A stretch of DNA of 64,000 nt from Atlantibacter subterraneus (GTDB taxonomy: Bacteria > Pseudomonadota > Gammaproteobacteria > Enterobacterales > Enterobacteriaceae): positions 53,747 to 117,746 of the forward strand of contig NZ_VLPS01000002.1 of NCBI RefSeq assembly GCF_007570865.1. Direction: 5' to 3'. The notes under the pieces were generated by a model. That model was not told where the DNA came from. It searched no databases and saw only the letters and a list, made by a program, of their open reading frames with translations. Positions 8,936-19,216 of the stretch are shown one piece after another (position 1 is the first letter of the stretch; every line of letters starts with the position of its first letter). Both the position numbers and the translations under genes were made by a program.

Positions 8936-10896
8936 CAGGGCATCATTTCCAGTGGGATTGGATAAACGCGATCGCGCGGATCGCTGCCTTTGGCAAGCTC
9001 AACCCAGCGATCCACATCGGCGTTATATTTCTGGTAATGGCGCAGCTTGGACGACAGCGTGCGGATAAATTTCTCCTGCGATAATCCATCCCAGCTTTTC
9101 CATGTCTCTTCATCAAGGTTCAGCACATCGCTCTTGTAGGGAAGATCGGCCAGATATTCCCCCAGCACACCCAACTCGCCGATCCGGGCACTGTCATTTT
9201 GTTTAAGCTGGTTAGGGTCTGTCCCCATGGTTGCAGCAACGGTACGCAACTGTTCAAACATTTTAGTTGGCGAGATCATGCCTTCATTGGCCGCTTTCAG
9301 GATCTGGCTGACAGCATCGCTTAAATCGCTGAGTTGTCCCTTAGTCAGCAGAACGCGGACATCGGTAGTGGGGATATTTTGTTTGATCAGATCGCGGTCG
9401 CTGATCCATGCCTGGAAGACTAACGGCGCCTGGGTGCTGTTGCGTTTACCCAGATAAGCCAACTGCATGGCGTGCCCAATTAATGCGGTATCCTGCAGCA
9501 GTTTCTGTTCCGGCGTCAGTTTTTTCCCGTCATCCTTCGCGTACAGGGCGCTGCCAATTGCGGCATCCCCCATATATGCCGATTTCACCTGTTCAGTAAT
9601 CGCGGCGGCAAGTGCATCTACCTGTTGCCCAAACATGGTGAGATCGCCGGCATTTACCGCCTGGTAAAGGTTGGATTGGGTGCTATCAAAGTTAGAGAGA
9701 TCGCGATACTGGCTTTCGGCTTTAGCATGGTTCTCTTTACCGCCCGGCGTTTTAAGATGCAACGTATAGATAGCAATGCCGCGGTTACCTGCCTCCAGAC
9801 GAAGCTGGCTGGCATCAAGGCCGGAGCCGGACAGCTTGTTGCTGCCGTCAATAGCGCCGGCATCGGTAATCAGAACCATGTAACGCGCGCCATACGGGCT
9901 CCAGTCAATGTCATCAATAGCGGACAACACGCCGGAGTACGCATCCTCGTCATACAGAGAACTGGATACCTTCGCTTCTTTAAGATCGGCAACCTTCTTC
10001 AGGAAATCCGGGCCATCTTTTACCTGGTTAGGGTCTGCATAGATTTTGGTGCGGTATTCAAGCCCCGGTACGGCTTTGGTATTTGAACGATAAGAGACCA
10101 GACCAAACTTGACCTGCCCATCCAGATGCTCGGCTTTGATCTTGTCATAAATCTTATTAACCGCTTGTTTGGTGCGCTCGATGTATGGCCCCATCGAGAT
10201 GGTCGAGTCAATCACGAAGACCACCGAGGCATTAAACCCTTTTAGCTGGTTCACGCTCTCTTGTTGTTTCGGCGTCTCATCGGCTTTACTGACAGAAGCC
10301 ACGTTCAGCAGGCGGGTGTAGAAGCCATCTTCGGTCATAACCTCTTCGCCGCTCAGGATGGGCAGCAGATAAAACTGTTTTTGCAGATCGACAAAATATT
10401 CGGGCTCTTCCGCCTGAATCCCTTCGGCATGCCCGTCACGCTTCAGTTTGGCGCGCAGCGGCGCAACCAGAGATACCGGATCAGGGGCAGAGAGAATGCT
10501 GTCAAGGCTTTGTTTTTCTTTAAAAAACAGCAAGCGATCGCGGTTTGCCGGGTTGGTAAACGCCAGCGTTAGCTGCATTTTCCAGTCGACGGTGCATGAC
10601 GATGGCAACCAGCCGATAGTTTTGCCATAGCTGTCTGGCCCAACGTTGACCCAATTTTGACCCTTTACTTCTTCTTTTTTATACACATACAGGCTGCTAA
10701 AAGCAGGCTGTATCTGACCGTTCTCATCGCCCGCGGCTGTTCCGAGCTTGCAGCCAGGTGTGGTGAGAACCCGTTGGTATAACGTTTTTTTCCCTTCCTG
10801 GAGCAGCGGCTTGTCGCCATCGGCGGCAAAAACATGACCGCTAAGCAACAAACCGCACACAGGCAGAACCAGGCGACTCACTGGATTGCGGATCAT
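8935..10896 (-). CDS. Periplasmic von Willebrand factor A protein with SH3-like N-terminus, srf cluster
   Basis: 653 residues with a signal peptide (cleavage near HVFA-ADGD). Residues about 35-105 look like a bacterial SH3 module (GQNWVNVGPDSYGKTIGWLP). A VWA domain starts near 222: VVFVIDSTISMGPY holds a metal-site motif D230-S-T-I-S234, with threonine where the consensus DxSxS has its first serine, and ITDAGAID supplies the later aspartate. The C-terminal 250 residues are helical and unrecognised. VWA domains bind partners through a metal ion; Ter stress systems also use VWA proteins (TerY, TerF), though in the cytosol. It overlaps the upstream gene as ATGA and the ABC ATPase gene as TGATG. 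It probably senses or scaffolds in the periplasm next to the MacB-like transporter. Confidence 0.8.
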   Translation of the reverse strand: MIRNPVSRLVLPVCGLLLSGHVFAADGDKPLLQEGKKTLYQRVLTTPGCKLGTAAGDENGQIQPAFSSLYVYKKEEVKGQNWVNVGPDSYGKTIGWLPSSCTVDWKMQLTLAFTNPANRDRLLFFKEKQSLDSILSAPDPVSLVAPLRAKLKRDGHAEGIQAEEPEYFVDLQKQFYLLPILSGEEVMTEDGFYTRLLNVASVSKADETPKQQESVNQLKGFNASVVFVIDSTISMGPYIERTKQAVNKIYDKIKAEHLDGQVKFGLVSYRSNTKAVPGLEYRTKIYADPNQVKDGPDFLKKVADLKEAKVSSSLYDEDAYSGVLSAIDDIDWSPYGARYMVLITDAGAIDGSNKLSGSGLDASQLRLEAGNRGIAIYTLHLKTPGGKENHAKAESQYRDLSNFDSTQSNLYQAVNAGDLTMFGQQVDALAAAITEQVKSAYMGDAAIGSALYAKDDGKKLTPEQKLLQDTALIGHAMQLAYLGKRNSTQAPLVFQAWISDRDLIKQNIPTTDVRVLLTKGQLSDLSDAVSQILKAANEGMISPTKMFEQLRTVAATMGTDPNQLKQNDSARIGELGVLGEYLADLPYKSDVLNLDEETWKSWDGLSQEKFIRTLSSKLRHYQKYNADVDRWVELAKGSDPRDRVYPIPLEMMP

Positions 10897-11900
10897 TTTC
10901 CTAGCTCCTCAAGACGCTGTTTAGCCGTTTGATTGTCGGGTTCGGTTTGCAATACGGTTTCGTACCAGTAGGCTGCGGTATCTTTATCCGGCTCTTTGAA
11001 ACACTCGCCTGGCTGGTGGAATTTAGGATCGTATTCAGCCGCGTATGCCAGGGCGATTTTGGTGTCGCCGCCCTGAGCGCGATTCGCGTAAAGACGCTGC
11101 GCGACGCCGCACTTGTTCGCCTGTTTCGCGGCCTGAATAATGGTCAGCAGCTTGTCGCTGTCGAGTTTTTCCTGCACGCAACTCTGTACGAAATCAAGCT
11201 CGTTAAGGTTTTGCAAACGCTCTGCCGAGCAGCCATTCTGCGCCGCTGGGGCAGGGGTCGGCGCAGCCGCTGCGGTTTCCTGTTGCGCTTGTACCGCCGG
11301 GACGATATCTGGCGCGTTATCCCGGCCTAAAAACCACCACAGAGCGCCGGCAATCACCACTAAGGCCAGCACTGCCGCGCCAATAAGCGGAAAACGGGAT
11401 GCCCCGGATGCTTGCGGCGGCTGTTCCTCGGCGTGGATGACTGGTGAGGCGGGGGTAGGCTCAACAACCGTTTCTGCCGCAGCGACGGGGGCGTCTGCGG
11501 GCTCCGGCGCCGCCAGCATACTGCTGCTGCTGTAGTCACCCGTTTCGCCTCTGGCCTCTGAAGAGAGAAGTTCATCGCGTACCAATTGCAGCGTGGTATT
11601 GCGCGTTTCTCCTGACGGCAATTTGATTTGAATCTGTACCTGGCTTGCGGTCGCCAGCAGCGGATCAAGCAACGTGGGCCCAATACGAAAGCCGCTGCCG
11701 CTGGCAAGCGGGTAACCACCGTTCACGGTAAACCAGTGTGGAGCTGAACTCCAACTGGCATCAGGTTGCAAATAGTGCTGCGTATTGTTGCAAAGCGTGA
11801 AGGTCAGGTCTGACAAGAGTGCGGTATCGCCACGTAGACGAACCATCAGTTGTGCAGTACCCGGCGCTGCCGGTTGGCAGGCGATGATTTTAGCTAGCAT
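10893..11900 (-). CDS. Bitopic membrane protein with N-terminal beta domain and C-terminal TPR-like region, srf cluster
   Basis: 335 residues: an N-terminal beta-rich domain (1-115), a Pro/Ala-rich linker, one membrane helix (about 171-191, PLIGAAVLALVVIAGALWWF), a short Ala/Pro stretch, then a C-terminal helical region with paired cysteines (CSAE, SCVQ, CGVA, CFKE). Its last part (AAYWYETVLQTEPDNQTAKQ) reads like a TPR or Sel1 helix pair. No signal peptide, so the N-terminal domain should be cytosolic and the C-terminal part periplasmic. The start overlaps the end of srfC by 7 bases and its stop overlaps the VWA start as ATGA. It probably links the cytosolic SrfB/SrfC proteins to periplasmic partners; this is an inference from topology and coupling. 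Confidence 0.7.
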   Translation of the reverse strand: MLAKIIACQPAAPGTAQLMVRLRGDTALLSDLTFTLCNNTQHYLQPDASWSSAPHWFTVNGGYPLASGSGFRIGPTLLDPLLATASQVQIQIKLPSGETRNTTLQLVRDELLSSEARGETGDYSSSSMLAAPEPADAPVAAAETVVEPTPASPVIHAEEQPPQASGASRFPLIGAAVLALVVIAGALWWFLGRDNAPDIVPAVQAQQETAAAAPTPAPAAQNGCSAERLQNLNELDFVQSCVQEKLDSDKLLTIIQAAKQANKCGVAQRLYANRAQGGDTKIALAYAAEYDPKFHQPGECFKEPDKDTAAYWYETVLQTEPDNQTAKQRLEELGK

Positions 11901-14602
11901 GGTGTGTTCTCTTGTTTCAGTTGACTGATAATCTGGCCAAGTTGTCGATTATGTTCGAAGGAAATATCCCGAGTGGCGCTATGGCCCGCATTGTCCAGTA
12001 CGACGCTCATCAACGCGGATAGCCAGTCTCCCAGATAGGCGACGCCAGGCGGTGGCGCGACGGCCGCGAGTTGAGGGAGTTCCTCACTGGCGAGCTGCTT
12101 CTGGCGTAGAAACACTTTGTTTTTCTCACCGACATAGCTATTGGGAACCTTCTCTGGCGGCAGGGTGAGGTAGCCAAACCAGGCGATAAAATCACGCATT
12201 GCCAGATGAGCGCGCAAAACCTGGCGCGCTCTCAGGTGCTCGCGAGGCGTTTCTGTCTGTTCCTGACCGGCAAGGGCTCGTTTCAATGTTCCTTCCAGAT
12301 CCAAACGCGTGCCGGCGGTGATCAGCTCCTCGCAAAGCGGATTAATCAGCTCGCTACTCATGCCAAGCTGGCGCCACTGCGATGTTTGCTGGGGCAGTTC
12401 GCGCAGATGCGCCACCCAGGCTTTAAAGGCCTGGTGGGCAAAATCATCGTCCTGGCCCACGCGTTCCGGCGCGGAGGCTACCGGGGCATCGACAACAGCG
12501 GTATCAGCAGGCGTAGCCGCGAAGGGATTGCTGGCAAAGGGGTTATCGGCGAACGGATTCCCGCCAAACGGGTTGGCAGTAAACGCGTTGGCTGCCGGGG
12601 TTTTACCCTCTGTTTTCGGTTCAAGATCGCGAATACTGAGATAGATGTTATTCAGTTCCTGGGTGGGCAGAACCAGACGTTCGATCATCTCCCCCATACT
12701 GTGGGAACATGCGGATAGACCCTGCCATAGGTCTTTGGCAATGGCCTGTTTTTTCACAATCTGGTCGTCGCCGTCTTTTTCATACCAACGGCCAAGTCGA
12801 TGATCGCCCGTGTCCAGACGGCATTGCTCGAGTTGATGCTGTAAACGCTGTAGCTTGAAGTCCAGATGGGCGACGCCGCGCAGCGCTCTGGTCAGACGCG
12901 CCATACCTCCGTCGTTTAACTCCAGCATCGCCTGCCAGGCCGCTTTTGGATCGGCAACGTGACGCTGCACGTTTTTACCGCAGACAAAGGTATTGCCCAT
13001 GGTGTCGAGCACATCGCGATACCGTTCGGTGATACCGACCTCCTGGAGTCGCTCCTGGCCGGCGTCACCTTCCAGTTTCAGGAAAGGGTTATCCAGCCCC
13101 GGTTTGCGTACCAGGAAGCAGTTATTGAAAGGCTGATTGGTCGACCACTGTTGAAGCCAGTCATACTGTGAGAAGCGCTCCAGTAGTGTCATATGCAGCA
13201 TGCCTTCCCAGCCTTCTTTTAACTGGCTTTCGGTGTGTTGCAGACTGTTGTTGATGCGCATATCACACATAGTGATCGCCCAGAACAGACCGGGTTTATT
13301 GCCCGCGCGCTCTTCGGCGCTTTTACCCTGGGTTTTCTCTACCCAGCGGTTCAACACCGGGCCAACGTCGGCAACATCGCTCTGTTTGGCAGAACTGGCG
13401 CAGACGACAAGGGCATTCATTTCCTGGTTATCGGTATAACGCTCGAACAGGTACGCGACTTTTCCGCGAAGCAGTAATTGCGAAATCGCGTTAAGGCCAT
13501 CTCTGCCAGCCTGTTCCAACGCGGTAATTTTGAGACGGCCGCGATAGCCCGGAAAGTCGAGTAGATCCACTTTTTCCACGACGCTGTCCGTTTCCACTTC
13601 CGACAACGGGAAGATCAGCTCGGTGGTTAAGGCCGCCAGCTCAGCCTGAGTTAAGCTGGCGCTGCCAATTTGTTGATCCTCTTTCCAGTAGCGAATCTCA
13701 ACGTTGCGATCCTGGCTGGATCCTAGCCGGTTAAGGCTATCTACGTTCATGATACTGCCGCTGCTGTGGTCGGTAAGCGTCTCTAACGGGGCAAAGACCA
13801 TCCGTGCATGATTAAGCTTCGCCAACACATTGGCTAATGAGCGGTAAGTTTCAGTGAGGGCCGGCTGCTCTCCCCACAGTAAAGAAAAGAGCTCCGCGCG
13901 CTCATTTGGGCTCAGCGCCGGGGCGATTTTCAGCACCTGCGGCCAATAAGCGTGTTCCAGCTTCTCCACTGACTTTTTAAAAGAGGCGTTAAGATAATCC
14001 CATAAGGCGACCACATCTTCCTGGCTAACGCCGTTATCGTTTTGGCCCTGAGCGGCACGCTGGAGGAACGGGCGCAGACGCTCTTCAATCCGGCTCTGTT
14101 CCAACTGGTAGCTCAGTTGCTCATGGTTAAAGTCGTTAAACCAGGCGTTTGCCAGAATCTTGGCCAGATCGATTTCACTGAACAGGCGCAAGGGTACCGG
14201 ATAACCGGCGGGAGCGGCTGGCGCCTGGCGGGTAAAGCGGGTGACCAAACCGGTGGCCTCTTTACCTCCGCCTACCGGGTTAACCTCTTTGATAAAGTCG
14301 ACGCGTTTTTCGCCGTAAAGCGCTTCCAGCGAACCGTTGCTGCCCGCCGCCAACGCTGAAATCAAATACGATTTCCCGGCCTGAGAAATACCGAAAAAGC
14401 CGACGGTCATTGGCGTTCTGGCAACCTGAGTCAAGCTGTTGGCCAGATTACGCGTGCGCAGCAAACTCAGGCTGAGTTTGTCGGCTTCGTTGTCCAGTCG
14501 ACGCGATCCAGTGCGTACGCTGTCGATCCAACCGAGCCCGTCCAGACAGCCCTGAGCGATAGCCGCCCAACCCTGAGAGAGAGATTTTTGTTCGCGATTC
14601 AT
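11894..14602 (-). CDS. srfC: SrfC-family dynamin-like GTPase with NPF repeats
   Basis: 902 residues of the virulence factor SrfC family. A P-loop GISQAGKS (71-78) and a G3-type DFPG (349-352, in VDLLDFPGYRG) mark a GTPase; the long helical rest fits dynamin-like proteins. Residues 677-696 hold four NPF tripeptides spaced every five residues, between the GTPase and the C-terminal helical domain. The start overlaps the srfB stop as TAATG. In Salmonella the srf genes were named as SsrB-regulated, and srfABC homologues in Xenorhabdus and Photorhabdus are linked to toxicity. How the protein acts is not settled. No signal peptide, so it works in the cytosol or is delivered by another route. Confidence 0.85.
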   Translation of the reverse strand: MNREQKSLSQGWAAIAQGCLDGLGWIDSVRTGSRRLDNEADKLSLSLLRTRNLANSLTQVARTPMTVGFFGISQAGKSYLISALAAGSNGSLEALYGEKRVDFIKEVNPVGGGKEATGLVTRFTRQAPAAPAGYPVPLRLFSEIDLAKILANAWFNDFNHEQLSYQLEQSRIEERLRPFLQRAAQGQNDNGVSQEDVVALWDYLNASFKKSVEKLEHAYWPQVLKIAPALSPNERAELFSLLWGEQPALTETYRSLANVLAKLNHARMVFAPLETLTDHSSGSIMNVDSLNRLGSSQDRNVEIRYWKEDQQIGSASLTQAELAALTTELIFPLSEVETDSVVEKVDLLDFPGYRGRLKITALEQAGRDGLNAISQLLLRGKVAYLFERYTDNQEMNALVVCASSAKQSDVADVGPVLNRWVEKTQGKSAEERAGNKPGLFWAITMCDMRINNSLQHTESQLKEGWEGMLHMTLLERFSQYDWLQQWSTNQPFNNCFLVRKPGLDNPFLKLEGDAGQERLQEVGITERYRDVLDTMGNTFVCGKNVQRHVADPKAAWQAMLELNDGGMARLTRALRGVAHLDFKLQRLQHQLEQCRLDTGDHRLGRWYEKDGDDQIVKKQAIAKDLWQGLSACSHSMGEMIERLVLPTQELNNIYLSIRDLEPKTEGKTPAANAFTANPFGGNPFADNPFASNPFAATPADTAVVDAPVASAPERVGQDDDFAHQAFKAWVAHLRELPQQTSQWRQLGMSSELINPLCEELITAGTRLDLEGTLKRALAGQEQTETPREHLRARQVLRAHLAMRDFIAWFGYLTLPPEKVPNSYVGEKNKVFLRQKQLASEELPQLAAVAPPPGVAYLGDWLSALMSVVLDNAGHSATRDISFEHNRQLGQIISQLKQENTPC

Positions 14603-17600
14603 TATTTTTTTACACTCCCGCTATCGAGCCAGTGTCGGCTATCAATGAGCCCTCTGTCGGGCATGGTATTGAGTTCCAGTTCTACATCACGCTTGCTGAA
14701 CGACTTATCGGTGTTGCTGCTGACATCAGCAATGGTCAGACGATCGCTGATTAACCCGAGTTGATGAGCGCGTTTACCTTTATCTATCGTCAGTCTGACT
14801 TTGAGATACGGAGAGCCGTTATCCGTAGAGAGGGCGGCGGAGAATTTTTTACGTCCTTCTTCGCTAAAACGTAGGGTATAAAGCGGAGCCGCAGTCCAGC
14901 GTTCAGCATCAAGTTGCCGATAACCCAGGCGCAGATCGCCGCGCATAATGATGCTTTGCGTGGTCTTTTCACCGTTTTCATCAATAATGGCGGGCAGCGC
15001 GATCTGCCCATTTTCAGATTCGATATGTCGGTAAATGATGTCGGCATCGCGAATCAGGTTGTCCATATCGATGGTGCCAATATGGCGGATCGTCGAATAG
15101 GGTTTCAGCGCCGAGGTACGGAAATGGAAGTTCGGAATGCTGTGGTTTGCGCATAACTGCGTGAGCATGGCACCCACGGAGGCGGTACTTTTCGGATCGT
15201 CGATATGACCGTTTTTATGGAATGGGTACCAGGTGCCGGTCTGATAGCCATGCAACGGTAAAATGCGCCCCGGAGGCAACGGAAGGTTACGGCGAATAAT
15301 TGCCTGAATCCCCGATAGCTGGGACGGACGACCGGTTAACAGCAGCAGATCGCAATGATAGCAAGACAGCACTTCACAGAGTGACGTAAGCACTTTATCG
15401 ATGTTGAACTTACCTGCGCAGAAATCGTTATGTACTTTGGCTAGCGGAAGATTCAGCATAATCTCCGCCAGTTGGAAATGGGATGAGCCACCGGCTTTCT
15501 GGACTTCACGCCGTACAAATCCTTCCACTTCATCCCGAATACTGCCCGCAGGTAGCAGCTCGCCGACACGTTGGTTAATCAACGTGTGTGTTTGTTCATC
15601 CAATGGATCGTATTGCTCATAGGCACCAAGGATATGCAACGCGAGTGGAACGAACAGTTGCAGGCTGAGCTGTTGGCGCAGAACCGCTTCGGCCGCGCTG
15701 ATATTCTGCGAACCGCACAGTTGGGACATCAGCGTTTCAATGGAAACCACCCCAGCTTCACGCAGAGCCTGCTCAAAAGCAGGCAGAACGTACGCCTGAA
15801 TGACATCGAGCAAGATATCATCGCCTGCGATCTTAAAGCTGTCGCGAAAACGTTGGTGAGGGATGATATGCACATTGGTGCCGCCACCGGTGTGACCATT
15901 ATGATCGAGCCGATAATCACTGATCACCAGATCGGTGGTGCCGCCGCCAATATCGATTGAGGCCAGAGTAATGCTTTCGCGATCGGTGCGGTCAGGCCGG
16001 CCAATGGCATCAAAAAACTCCTCCGGGTGACCGGCAAAGTTCTGATTAATCTCCGTATAGAGATAAACCAACTGCGCGCACGACGCTTCATCCCATTCAA
16101 CTCTGATTTTAGGCAGTGGGATCTTGATATGGCCCTGAGTGTGTTCTTCCTGCTCGTCCTGGTAGGGCTCGTTCTCGCCATTATGCCAGCGCAGTGATTT
16201 CCACACCAAACCCACGGCCTGACGCATGCGCGCGTCAAGGACGCAGCGCTCCGCCATTGGCATGCCTGGCGGCACAGTGAGAATAATATGGCGCAACTGA
16301 CGCGGGATACCGGCATGCCCCTGGCGAATACGCTGCTCCGGGCTGTTAATCTGGCTAATAGCCTGGGTCAGCACTTCGGCCAGCATAAAGGTCATCAGCG
16401 AGCTACGTGAATAGCGCGGGGTAAACACCGGGATGCGATCCATTTCATCTTCAATGGTGTGCAGCGCTTCGCCCCGTTCATCGATCAGGTTGGCAAAGGG
16501 CGCAGCAGTCGCGAGCGGGTTGCTGTCCTGCACGTAGCTGCCGTTAAAACGCCAACCCTGACCATAAAACTTCTCATCCCACAGATAGCGTTTAGGGCTC
16601 GATAAGCCAGTTGATCCTTCGCTGCCTTTACGACGCGCCGCTAAACGGCTAGCTTCGCCGCCAATACGGGCGATGGTTGGCCACTGGAACGCATCGTGGC
16701 GACCGCTGCGCACGGAGCAGTGATCTTTGCCGAAGAAGGCTTGCGAAAACTCGACCCGGCTTTCAAAGGGATCGGTATAGATGTGTTCCGGCGCGCTGAG
16801 ATCGCGTAGTTTCAGCACATAGTTGTGCCTCAGGCCTGAACCTGACTGCCCATGATCTTCAATAAGAATGCCGCAGGTACGTGAATTTCCGACATCGAGG
16901 ATAAGATCGACGGCGATGGGTTTGATGGCGTTGGTTTCCCGATTAGCAATCACCCTGAACTGCGGTAATTCAACGATCGGCGCCGTCTGGGTTTGCAGAC
17001 CTTCAACCGGGATCGCCATTAGCGACAGGAGGTTGAGGTAATGCGCCAGTGGATACTGTTGATTAAGCTCCTGCTCCCGCTCGTCAAGATCCCGGCCTTT
17101 GCTCGCTTCTTTAAAGACTTCGATGAGCCAGTCGGTGATCCAGTCCTGAGTCAGGTACCAGTTAAGGGCATAGGTTGCCGTCGCGACAGCGAAGGTCGCG
17201 CCGGCATTAACATCTTCCTCATTCGGGCTAAGGTCTGCGGCAGCATGCTGTTTGGCCATAATGCGCGTGTCAATCGCCACCGTCATACGATGGCTATGCC
17301 CGTCTATATCGGGTTCCGGCAGTTTGACTAAACGAAAGCGCGCCCAGTTCAGCGGCCCTTCCTGATAGACATTGGGTGGGCTAAAACGCAATAAAGGCAG
17401 CGGCAGCCAAATGCCATCAAACAATTTAAGGCTTTGCTCAACCGGAATATCGTACTGGCTTTTTGCCTTCTCAATATTATTGGGGGCCGGTTGATAGAAA
17501 TAGTAATCGCGCTGTTCGTTGTAGATTAAACGCGTCAGTACTCCGTTTGCTAATTTAACAAACTCGCCTGCGGGCAGACGGCCAGGGGACAAACCAAAAT

Positions 17601-17670
17601 CCATAAACTGGATCCCGGAGTCACCCACCAGGGTAATTTGACGATCGAAAGATACAATCTCAGGCAACAT
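14602..17670 (-). CDS. srfB: SrfB-family actin/Hsp70-like ATPase
   Basis: 1022 residues of the virulence factor SrfB family. Two nucleotide-binding signatures of the actin/Hsp70 superfamily are visible: phosphate 1 DVGNSRTCG (259-267) and phosphate 2 SIDIGGGTTD (about 571-580); LLLLTGRPSQLSG near residue 800 fits the adenosine-side loop. The protein is far longer than DnaK and has large additions at both ends. The TAATG junction with srfC suggests the pair is made in equal amounts and works together, perhaps an ATPase acting on a dynamin-like GTPase. It starts 17 bases after srfA. Cytosolic, no signal or membrane segment. Family identity is good; the biochemical role is unknown. Confidence 0.88.
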   Translation of the reverse strand: MLPEIVSFDRQITLVGDSGIQFMDFGLSPGRLPAGEFVKLANGVLTRLIYNEQRDYYFYQPAPNNIEKAKSQYDIPVEQSLKLFDGIWLPLPLLRFSPPNVYQEGPLNWARFRLVKLPEPDIDGHSHRMTVAIDTRIMAKQHAAADLSPNEEDVNAGATFAVATATYALNWYLTQDWITDWLIEVFKEASKGRDLDEREQELNQQYPLAHYLNLLSLMAIPVEGLQTQTAPIVELPQFRVIANRETNAIKPIAVDLILDVGNSRTCGILIEDHGQSGSGLRHNYVLKLRDLSAPEHIYTDPFESRVEFSQAFFGKDHCSVRSGRHDAFQWPTIARIGGEASRLAARRKGSEGSTGLSSPKRYLWDEKFYGQGWRFNGSYVQDSNPLATAAPFANLIDERGEALHTIEDEMDRIPVFTPRYSRSSLMTFMLAEVLTQAISQINSPEQRIRQGHAGIPRQLRHIILTVPPGMPMAERCVLDARMRQAVGLVWKSLRWHNGENEPYQDEQEEHTQGHIKIPLPKIRVEWDEASCAQLVYLYTEINQNFAGHPEEFFDAIGRPDRTDRESITLASIDIGGGTTDLVISDYRLDHNGHTGGGTNVHIIPHQRFRDSFKIAGDDILLDVIQAYVLPAFEQALREAGVVSIETLMSQLCGSQNISAAEAVLRQQLSLQLFVPLALHILGAYEQYDPLDEQTHTLINQRVGELLPAGSIRDEVEGFVRREVQKAGGSSHFQLAEIMLNLPLAKVHNDFCAGKFNIDKVLTSLCEVLSCYHCDLLLLTGRPSQLSGIQAIIRRNLPLPPGRILPLHGYQTGTWYPFHKNGHIDDPKSTASVGAMLTQLCANHSIPNFHFRTSALKPYSTIRHIGTIDMDNLIRDADIIYRHIESENGQIALPAIIDENGEKTTQSIIMRGDLRLGYRQLDAERWTAAPLYTLRFSEEGRKKFSAALSTDNGSPYLKVRLTIDKGKRAHQLGLISDRLTIADVSSNTDKSFSKRDVELELNTMPDRGLIDSRHWLDSGSVKK

Positions 17671-17687
17671 AGTTATCTCGTCCCTGT

Positions 17688-19166
17688 TCAGGAATTAGGT
17701 TGAAGCATGCGAATAGGAAACGTTTTTTCCCCATTATTGCTGCCCATACAATCGGCATGACCGGCAGCCGGTGATTTGCACTCGATTGTCGGCACGATAA
17801 AGTTTGAACCGTCGCTACATTTCATTTGTTCAGAATTGGTAATGCTTAGCGCGCCCTGCTGCACCGTGCCGCTGGCAGGGCCAGTGCAGGTAACGCCGCT
17901 GGACTGGCGGACGCTGACGCTGCCATTGCCCTGGTCAAAGTTATATTGCAGTTGCAGAGGACGTCCGGTGAGCTTGTCCTGAATACCGCCATTCACGCGC
18001 CATTCGCCGTTAAGAAACTGCGCTGGCCCCTCGGGTAGCGTGGCAGGAAGCGTCAGCGGCTTGCCCTGCGCGGGGATCGCTGGTGGCGCGGTAACCGGTT
18101 GCACCGCTGGCAGCGTTTGGTCATCCGTGGCGAGCGGTGCCGCGGGAGGCGGCGTGACAGGCTGGTCAGCACCGGTTTCATTCGCGGCAACGGGCGGGGG
18201 CAGTATGTCGCCGCTGGCCAGGGCAGGAGAGACTTCTGCCGGAACGACAGGCTGAGAAGTCTCACGGGCAGGCTGCGCGTCTACCGCAGCCCCTTCCGGC
18301 ACGTCGTGGACGGCAGGTAAGCCAGCAACGGTGTGTGAATGGGTATCAGAGATCGGGGGAGTTACGTTATGAACGTTTACCCCTGAGCGTTCCAATGTGG
18401 GATCTGCCACTGCCACTGCCGCTGTTTTATCCGTAGAGACGGCAGGCAGACCGGGGAGTGAAAGCGAAGGTACGCATCCGCGCAGCAGTCCCAGTAACAG
18501 TGCCAGCAGCAGCAATGCAAGCAGCAACCAGAGTAGCCAACCCCAGCGCCAGCGTCGGCGCCGGCGCGCCACAGGAGTGACAACAGGGGGAACTGGCGGC
18601 GCGACGGACGCTTCCGCTGGGGGCAGAGGCGCTGCGCTTGCGAGGGGGGCGGCTGGCACTGATGTCGGGCTCAGCCAGTGCATTGGATTACGTTGCTCGC
18701 CCTCCGGATGGATAAATCCCCAAAAGGTAATGACCAAAATGCCGTTGACCAGATAGACAAACTCGTAGTCGGGAAAATGGGTCACGGACTTCAGCAACTG
18801 GGCGAAAACACGGCGATCGCCGCCGGTGCCGCTTTGCTCTGCATTGAGCAGCTGTTCGCTGAGTGACTGAACCGCCATCTGAAATTCAGTAAACTGCAGG
18901 CGGGCTGATTCCCGCTCCGCTTCGCTTGCACCGCTCCATGGGATCACGTCGCCAGGGAAACTGCTATACCAGTCAGTTCTGTCCCCGCCCTGATCGTTTT
19001 GTGGGATGGCCAAATGCCGGGCCAGATCGCGCCCGGCATCGAGACGGTAAATGGCTTCACGGAGCTGGAAGGCCATTTTGAAAACCGGATAGCCGGTTTC
19101 ACCCAGCGCCTTAAATGAGGAGTTATGCCCGGTACGCAGCAGGGGGCCCTGAATCGAATTTCGCAT
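17688..19166 (-). CDS. srfA: SrfA-family bitopic membrane protein
   Basis: 492 residues. The N-terminal region (1-165) is cytosolic by the positive-inside rule. An Arg-rich stretch (RRRRRWRWGW) leads into one membrane helix (about 208-229), then a long Pro/Ala/Val-rich periplasmic linker (about 235-370) and a compact C-terminal domain (about 375-492) with four cysteines and a Cys-rich GHADCMGSNNG segment. Position directly before srfB, with a good AAGGA ribosome site, supports the SrfA name. The long proline linker could span part of the periplasm. It shares this layout (cytosolic head, helix, linker, periplasmic domain) with two other proteins of the cluster. Function unknown. Confidence 0.75.
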   Translation of the reverse strand: MRNSIQGPLLRTGHNSSFKALGETGYPVFKMAFQLREAIYRLDAGRDLARHLAIPQNDQGGDRTDWYSSFPGDVIPWSGASEAERESARLQFTEFQMAVQSLSEQLLNAEQSGTGGDRRVFAQLLKSVTHFPDYEFVYLVNGILVITFWGFIHPEGEQRNPMHWLSPTSVPAAPLASAAPLPPAEASVAPPVPPVVTPVARRRRRWRWGWLLWLLLALLLLALLLGLLRGCVPSLSLPGLPAVSTDKTAAVAVADPTLERSGVNVHNVTPPISDTHSHTVAGLPAVHDVPEGAAVDAQPARETSQPVVPAEVSPALASGDILPPPVAANETGADQPVTPPPAAPLATDDQTLPAVQPVTAPPAIPAQGKPLTLPATLPEGPAQFLNGEWRVNGGIQDKLTGRPLQLQYNFDQGNGSVSVRQSSGVTCTGPASGTVQQGALSITNSEQMKCSDGSNFIVPTIECKSPAAGHADCMGSNNGEKTFPIRMLQPNS

Positions 19167-19216
19167 TATCTGAATCCTTTAAGGCTATGATTTAACAAAA
19201 GCCATTGTGGTGCAGG

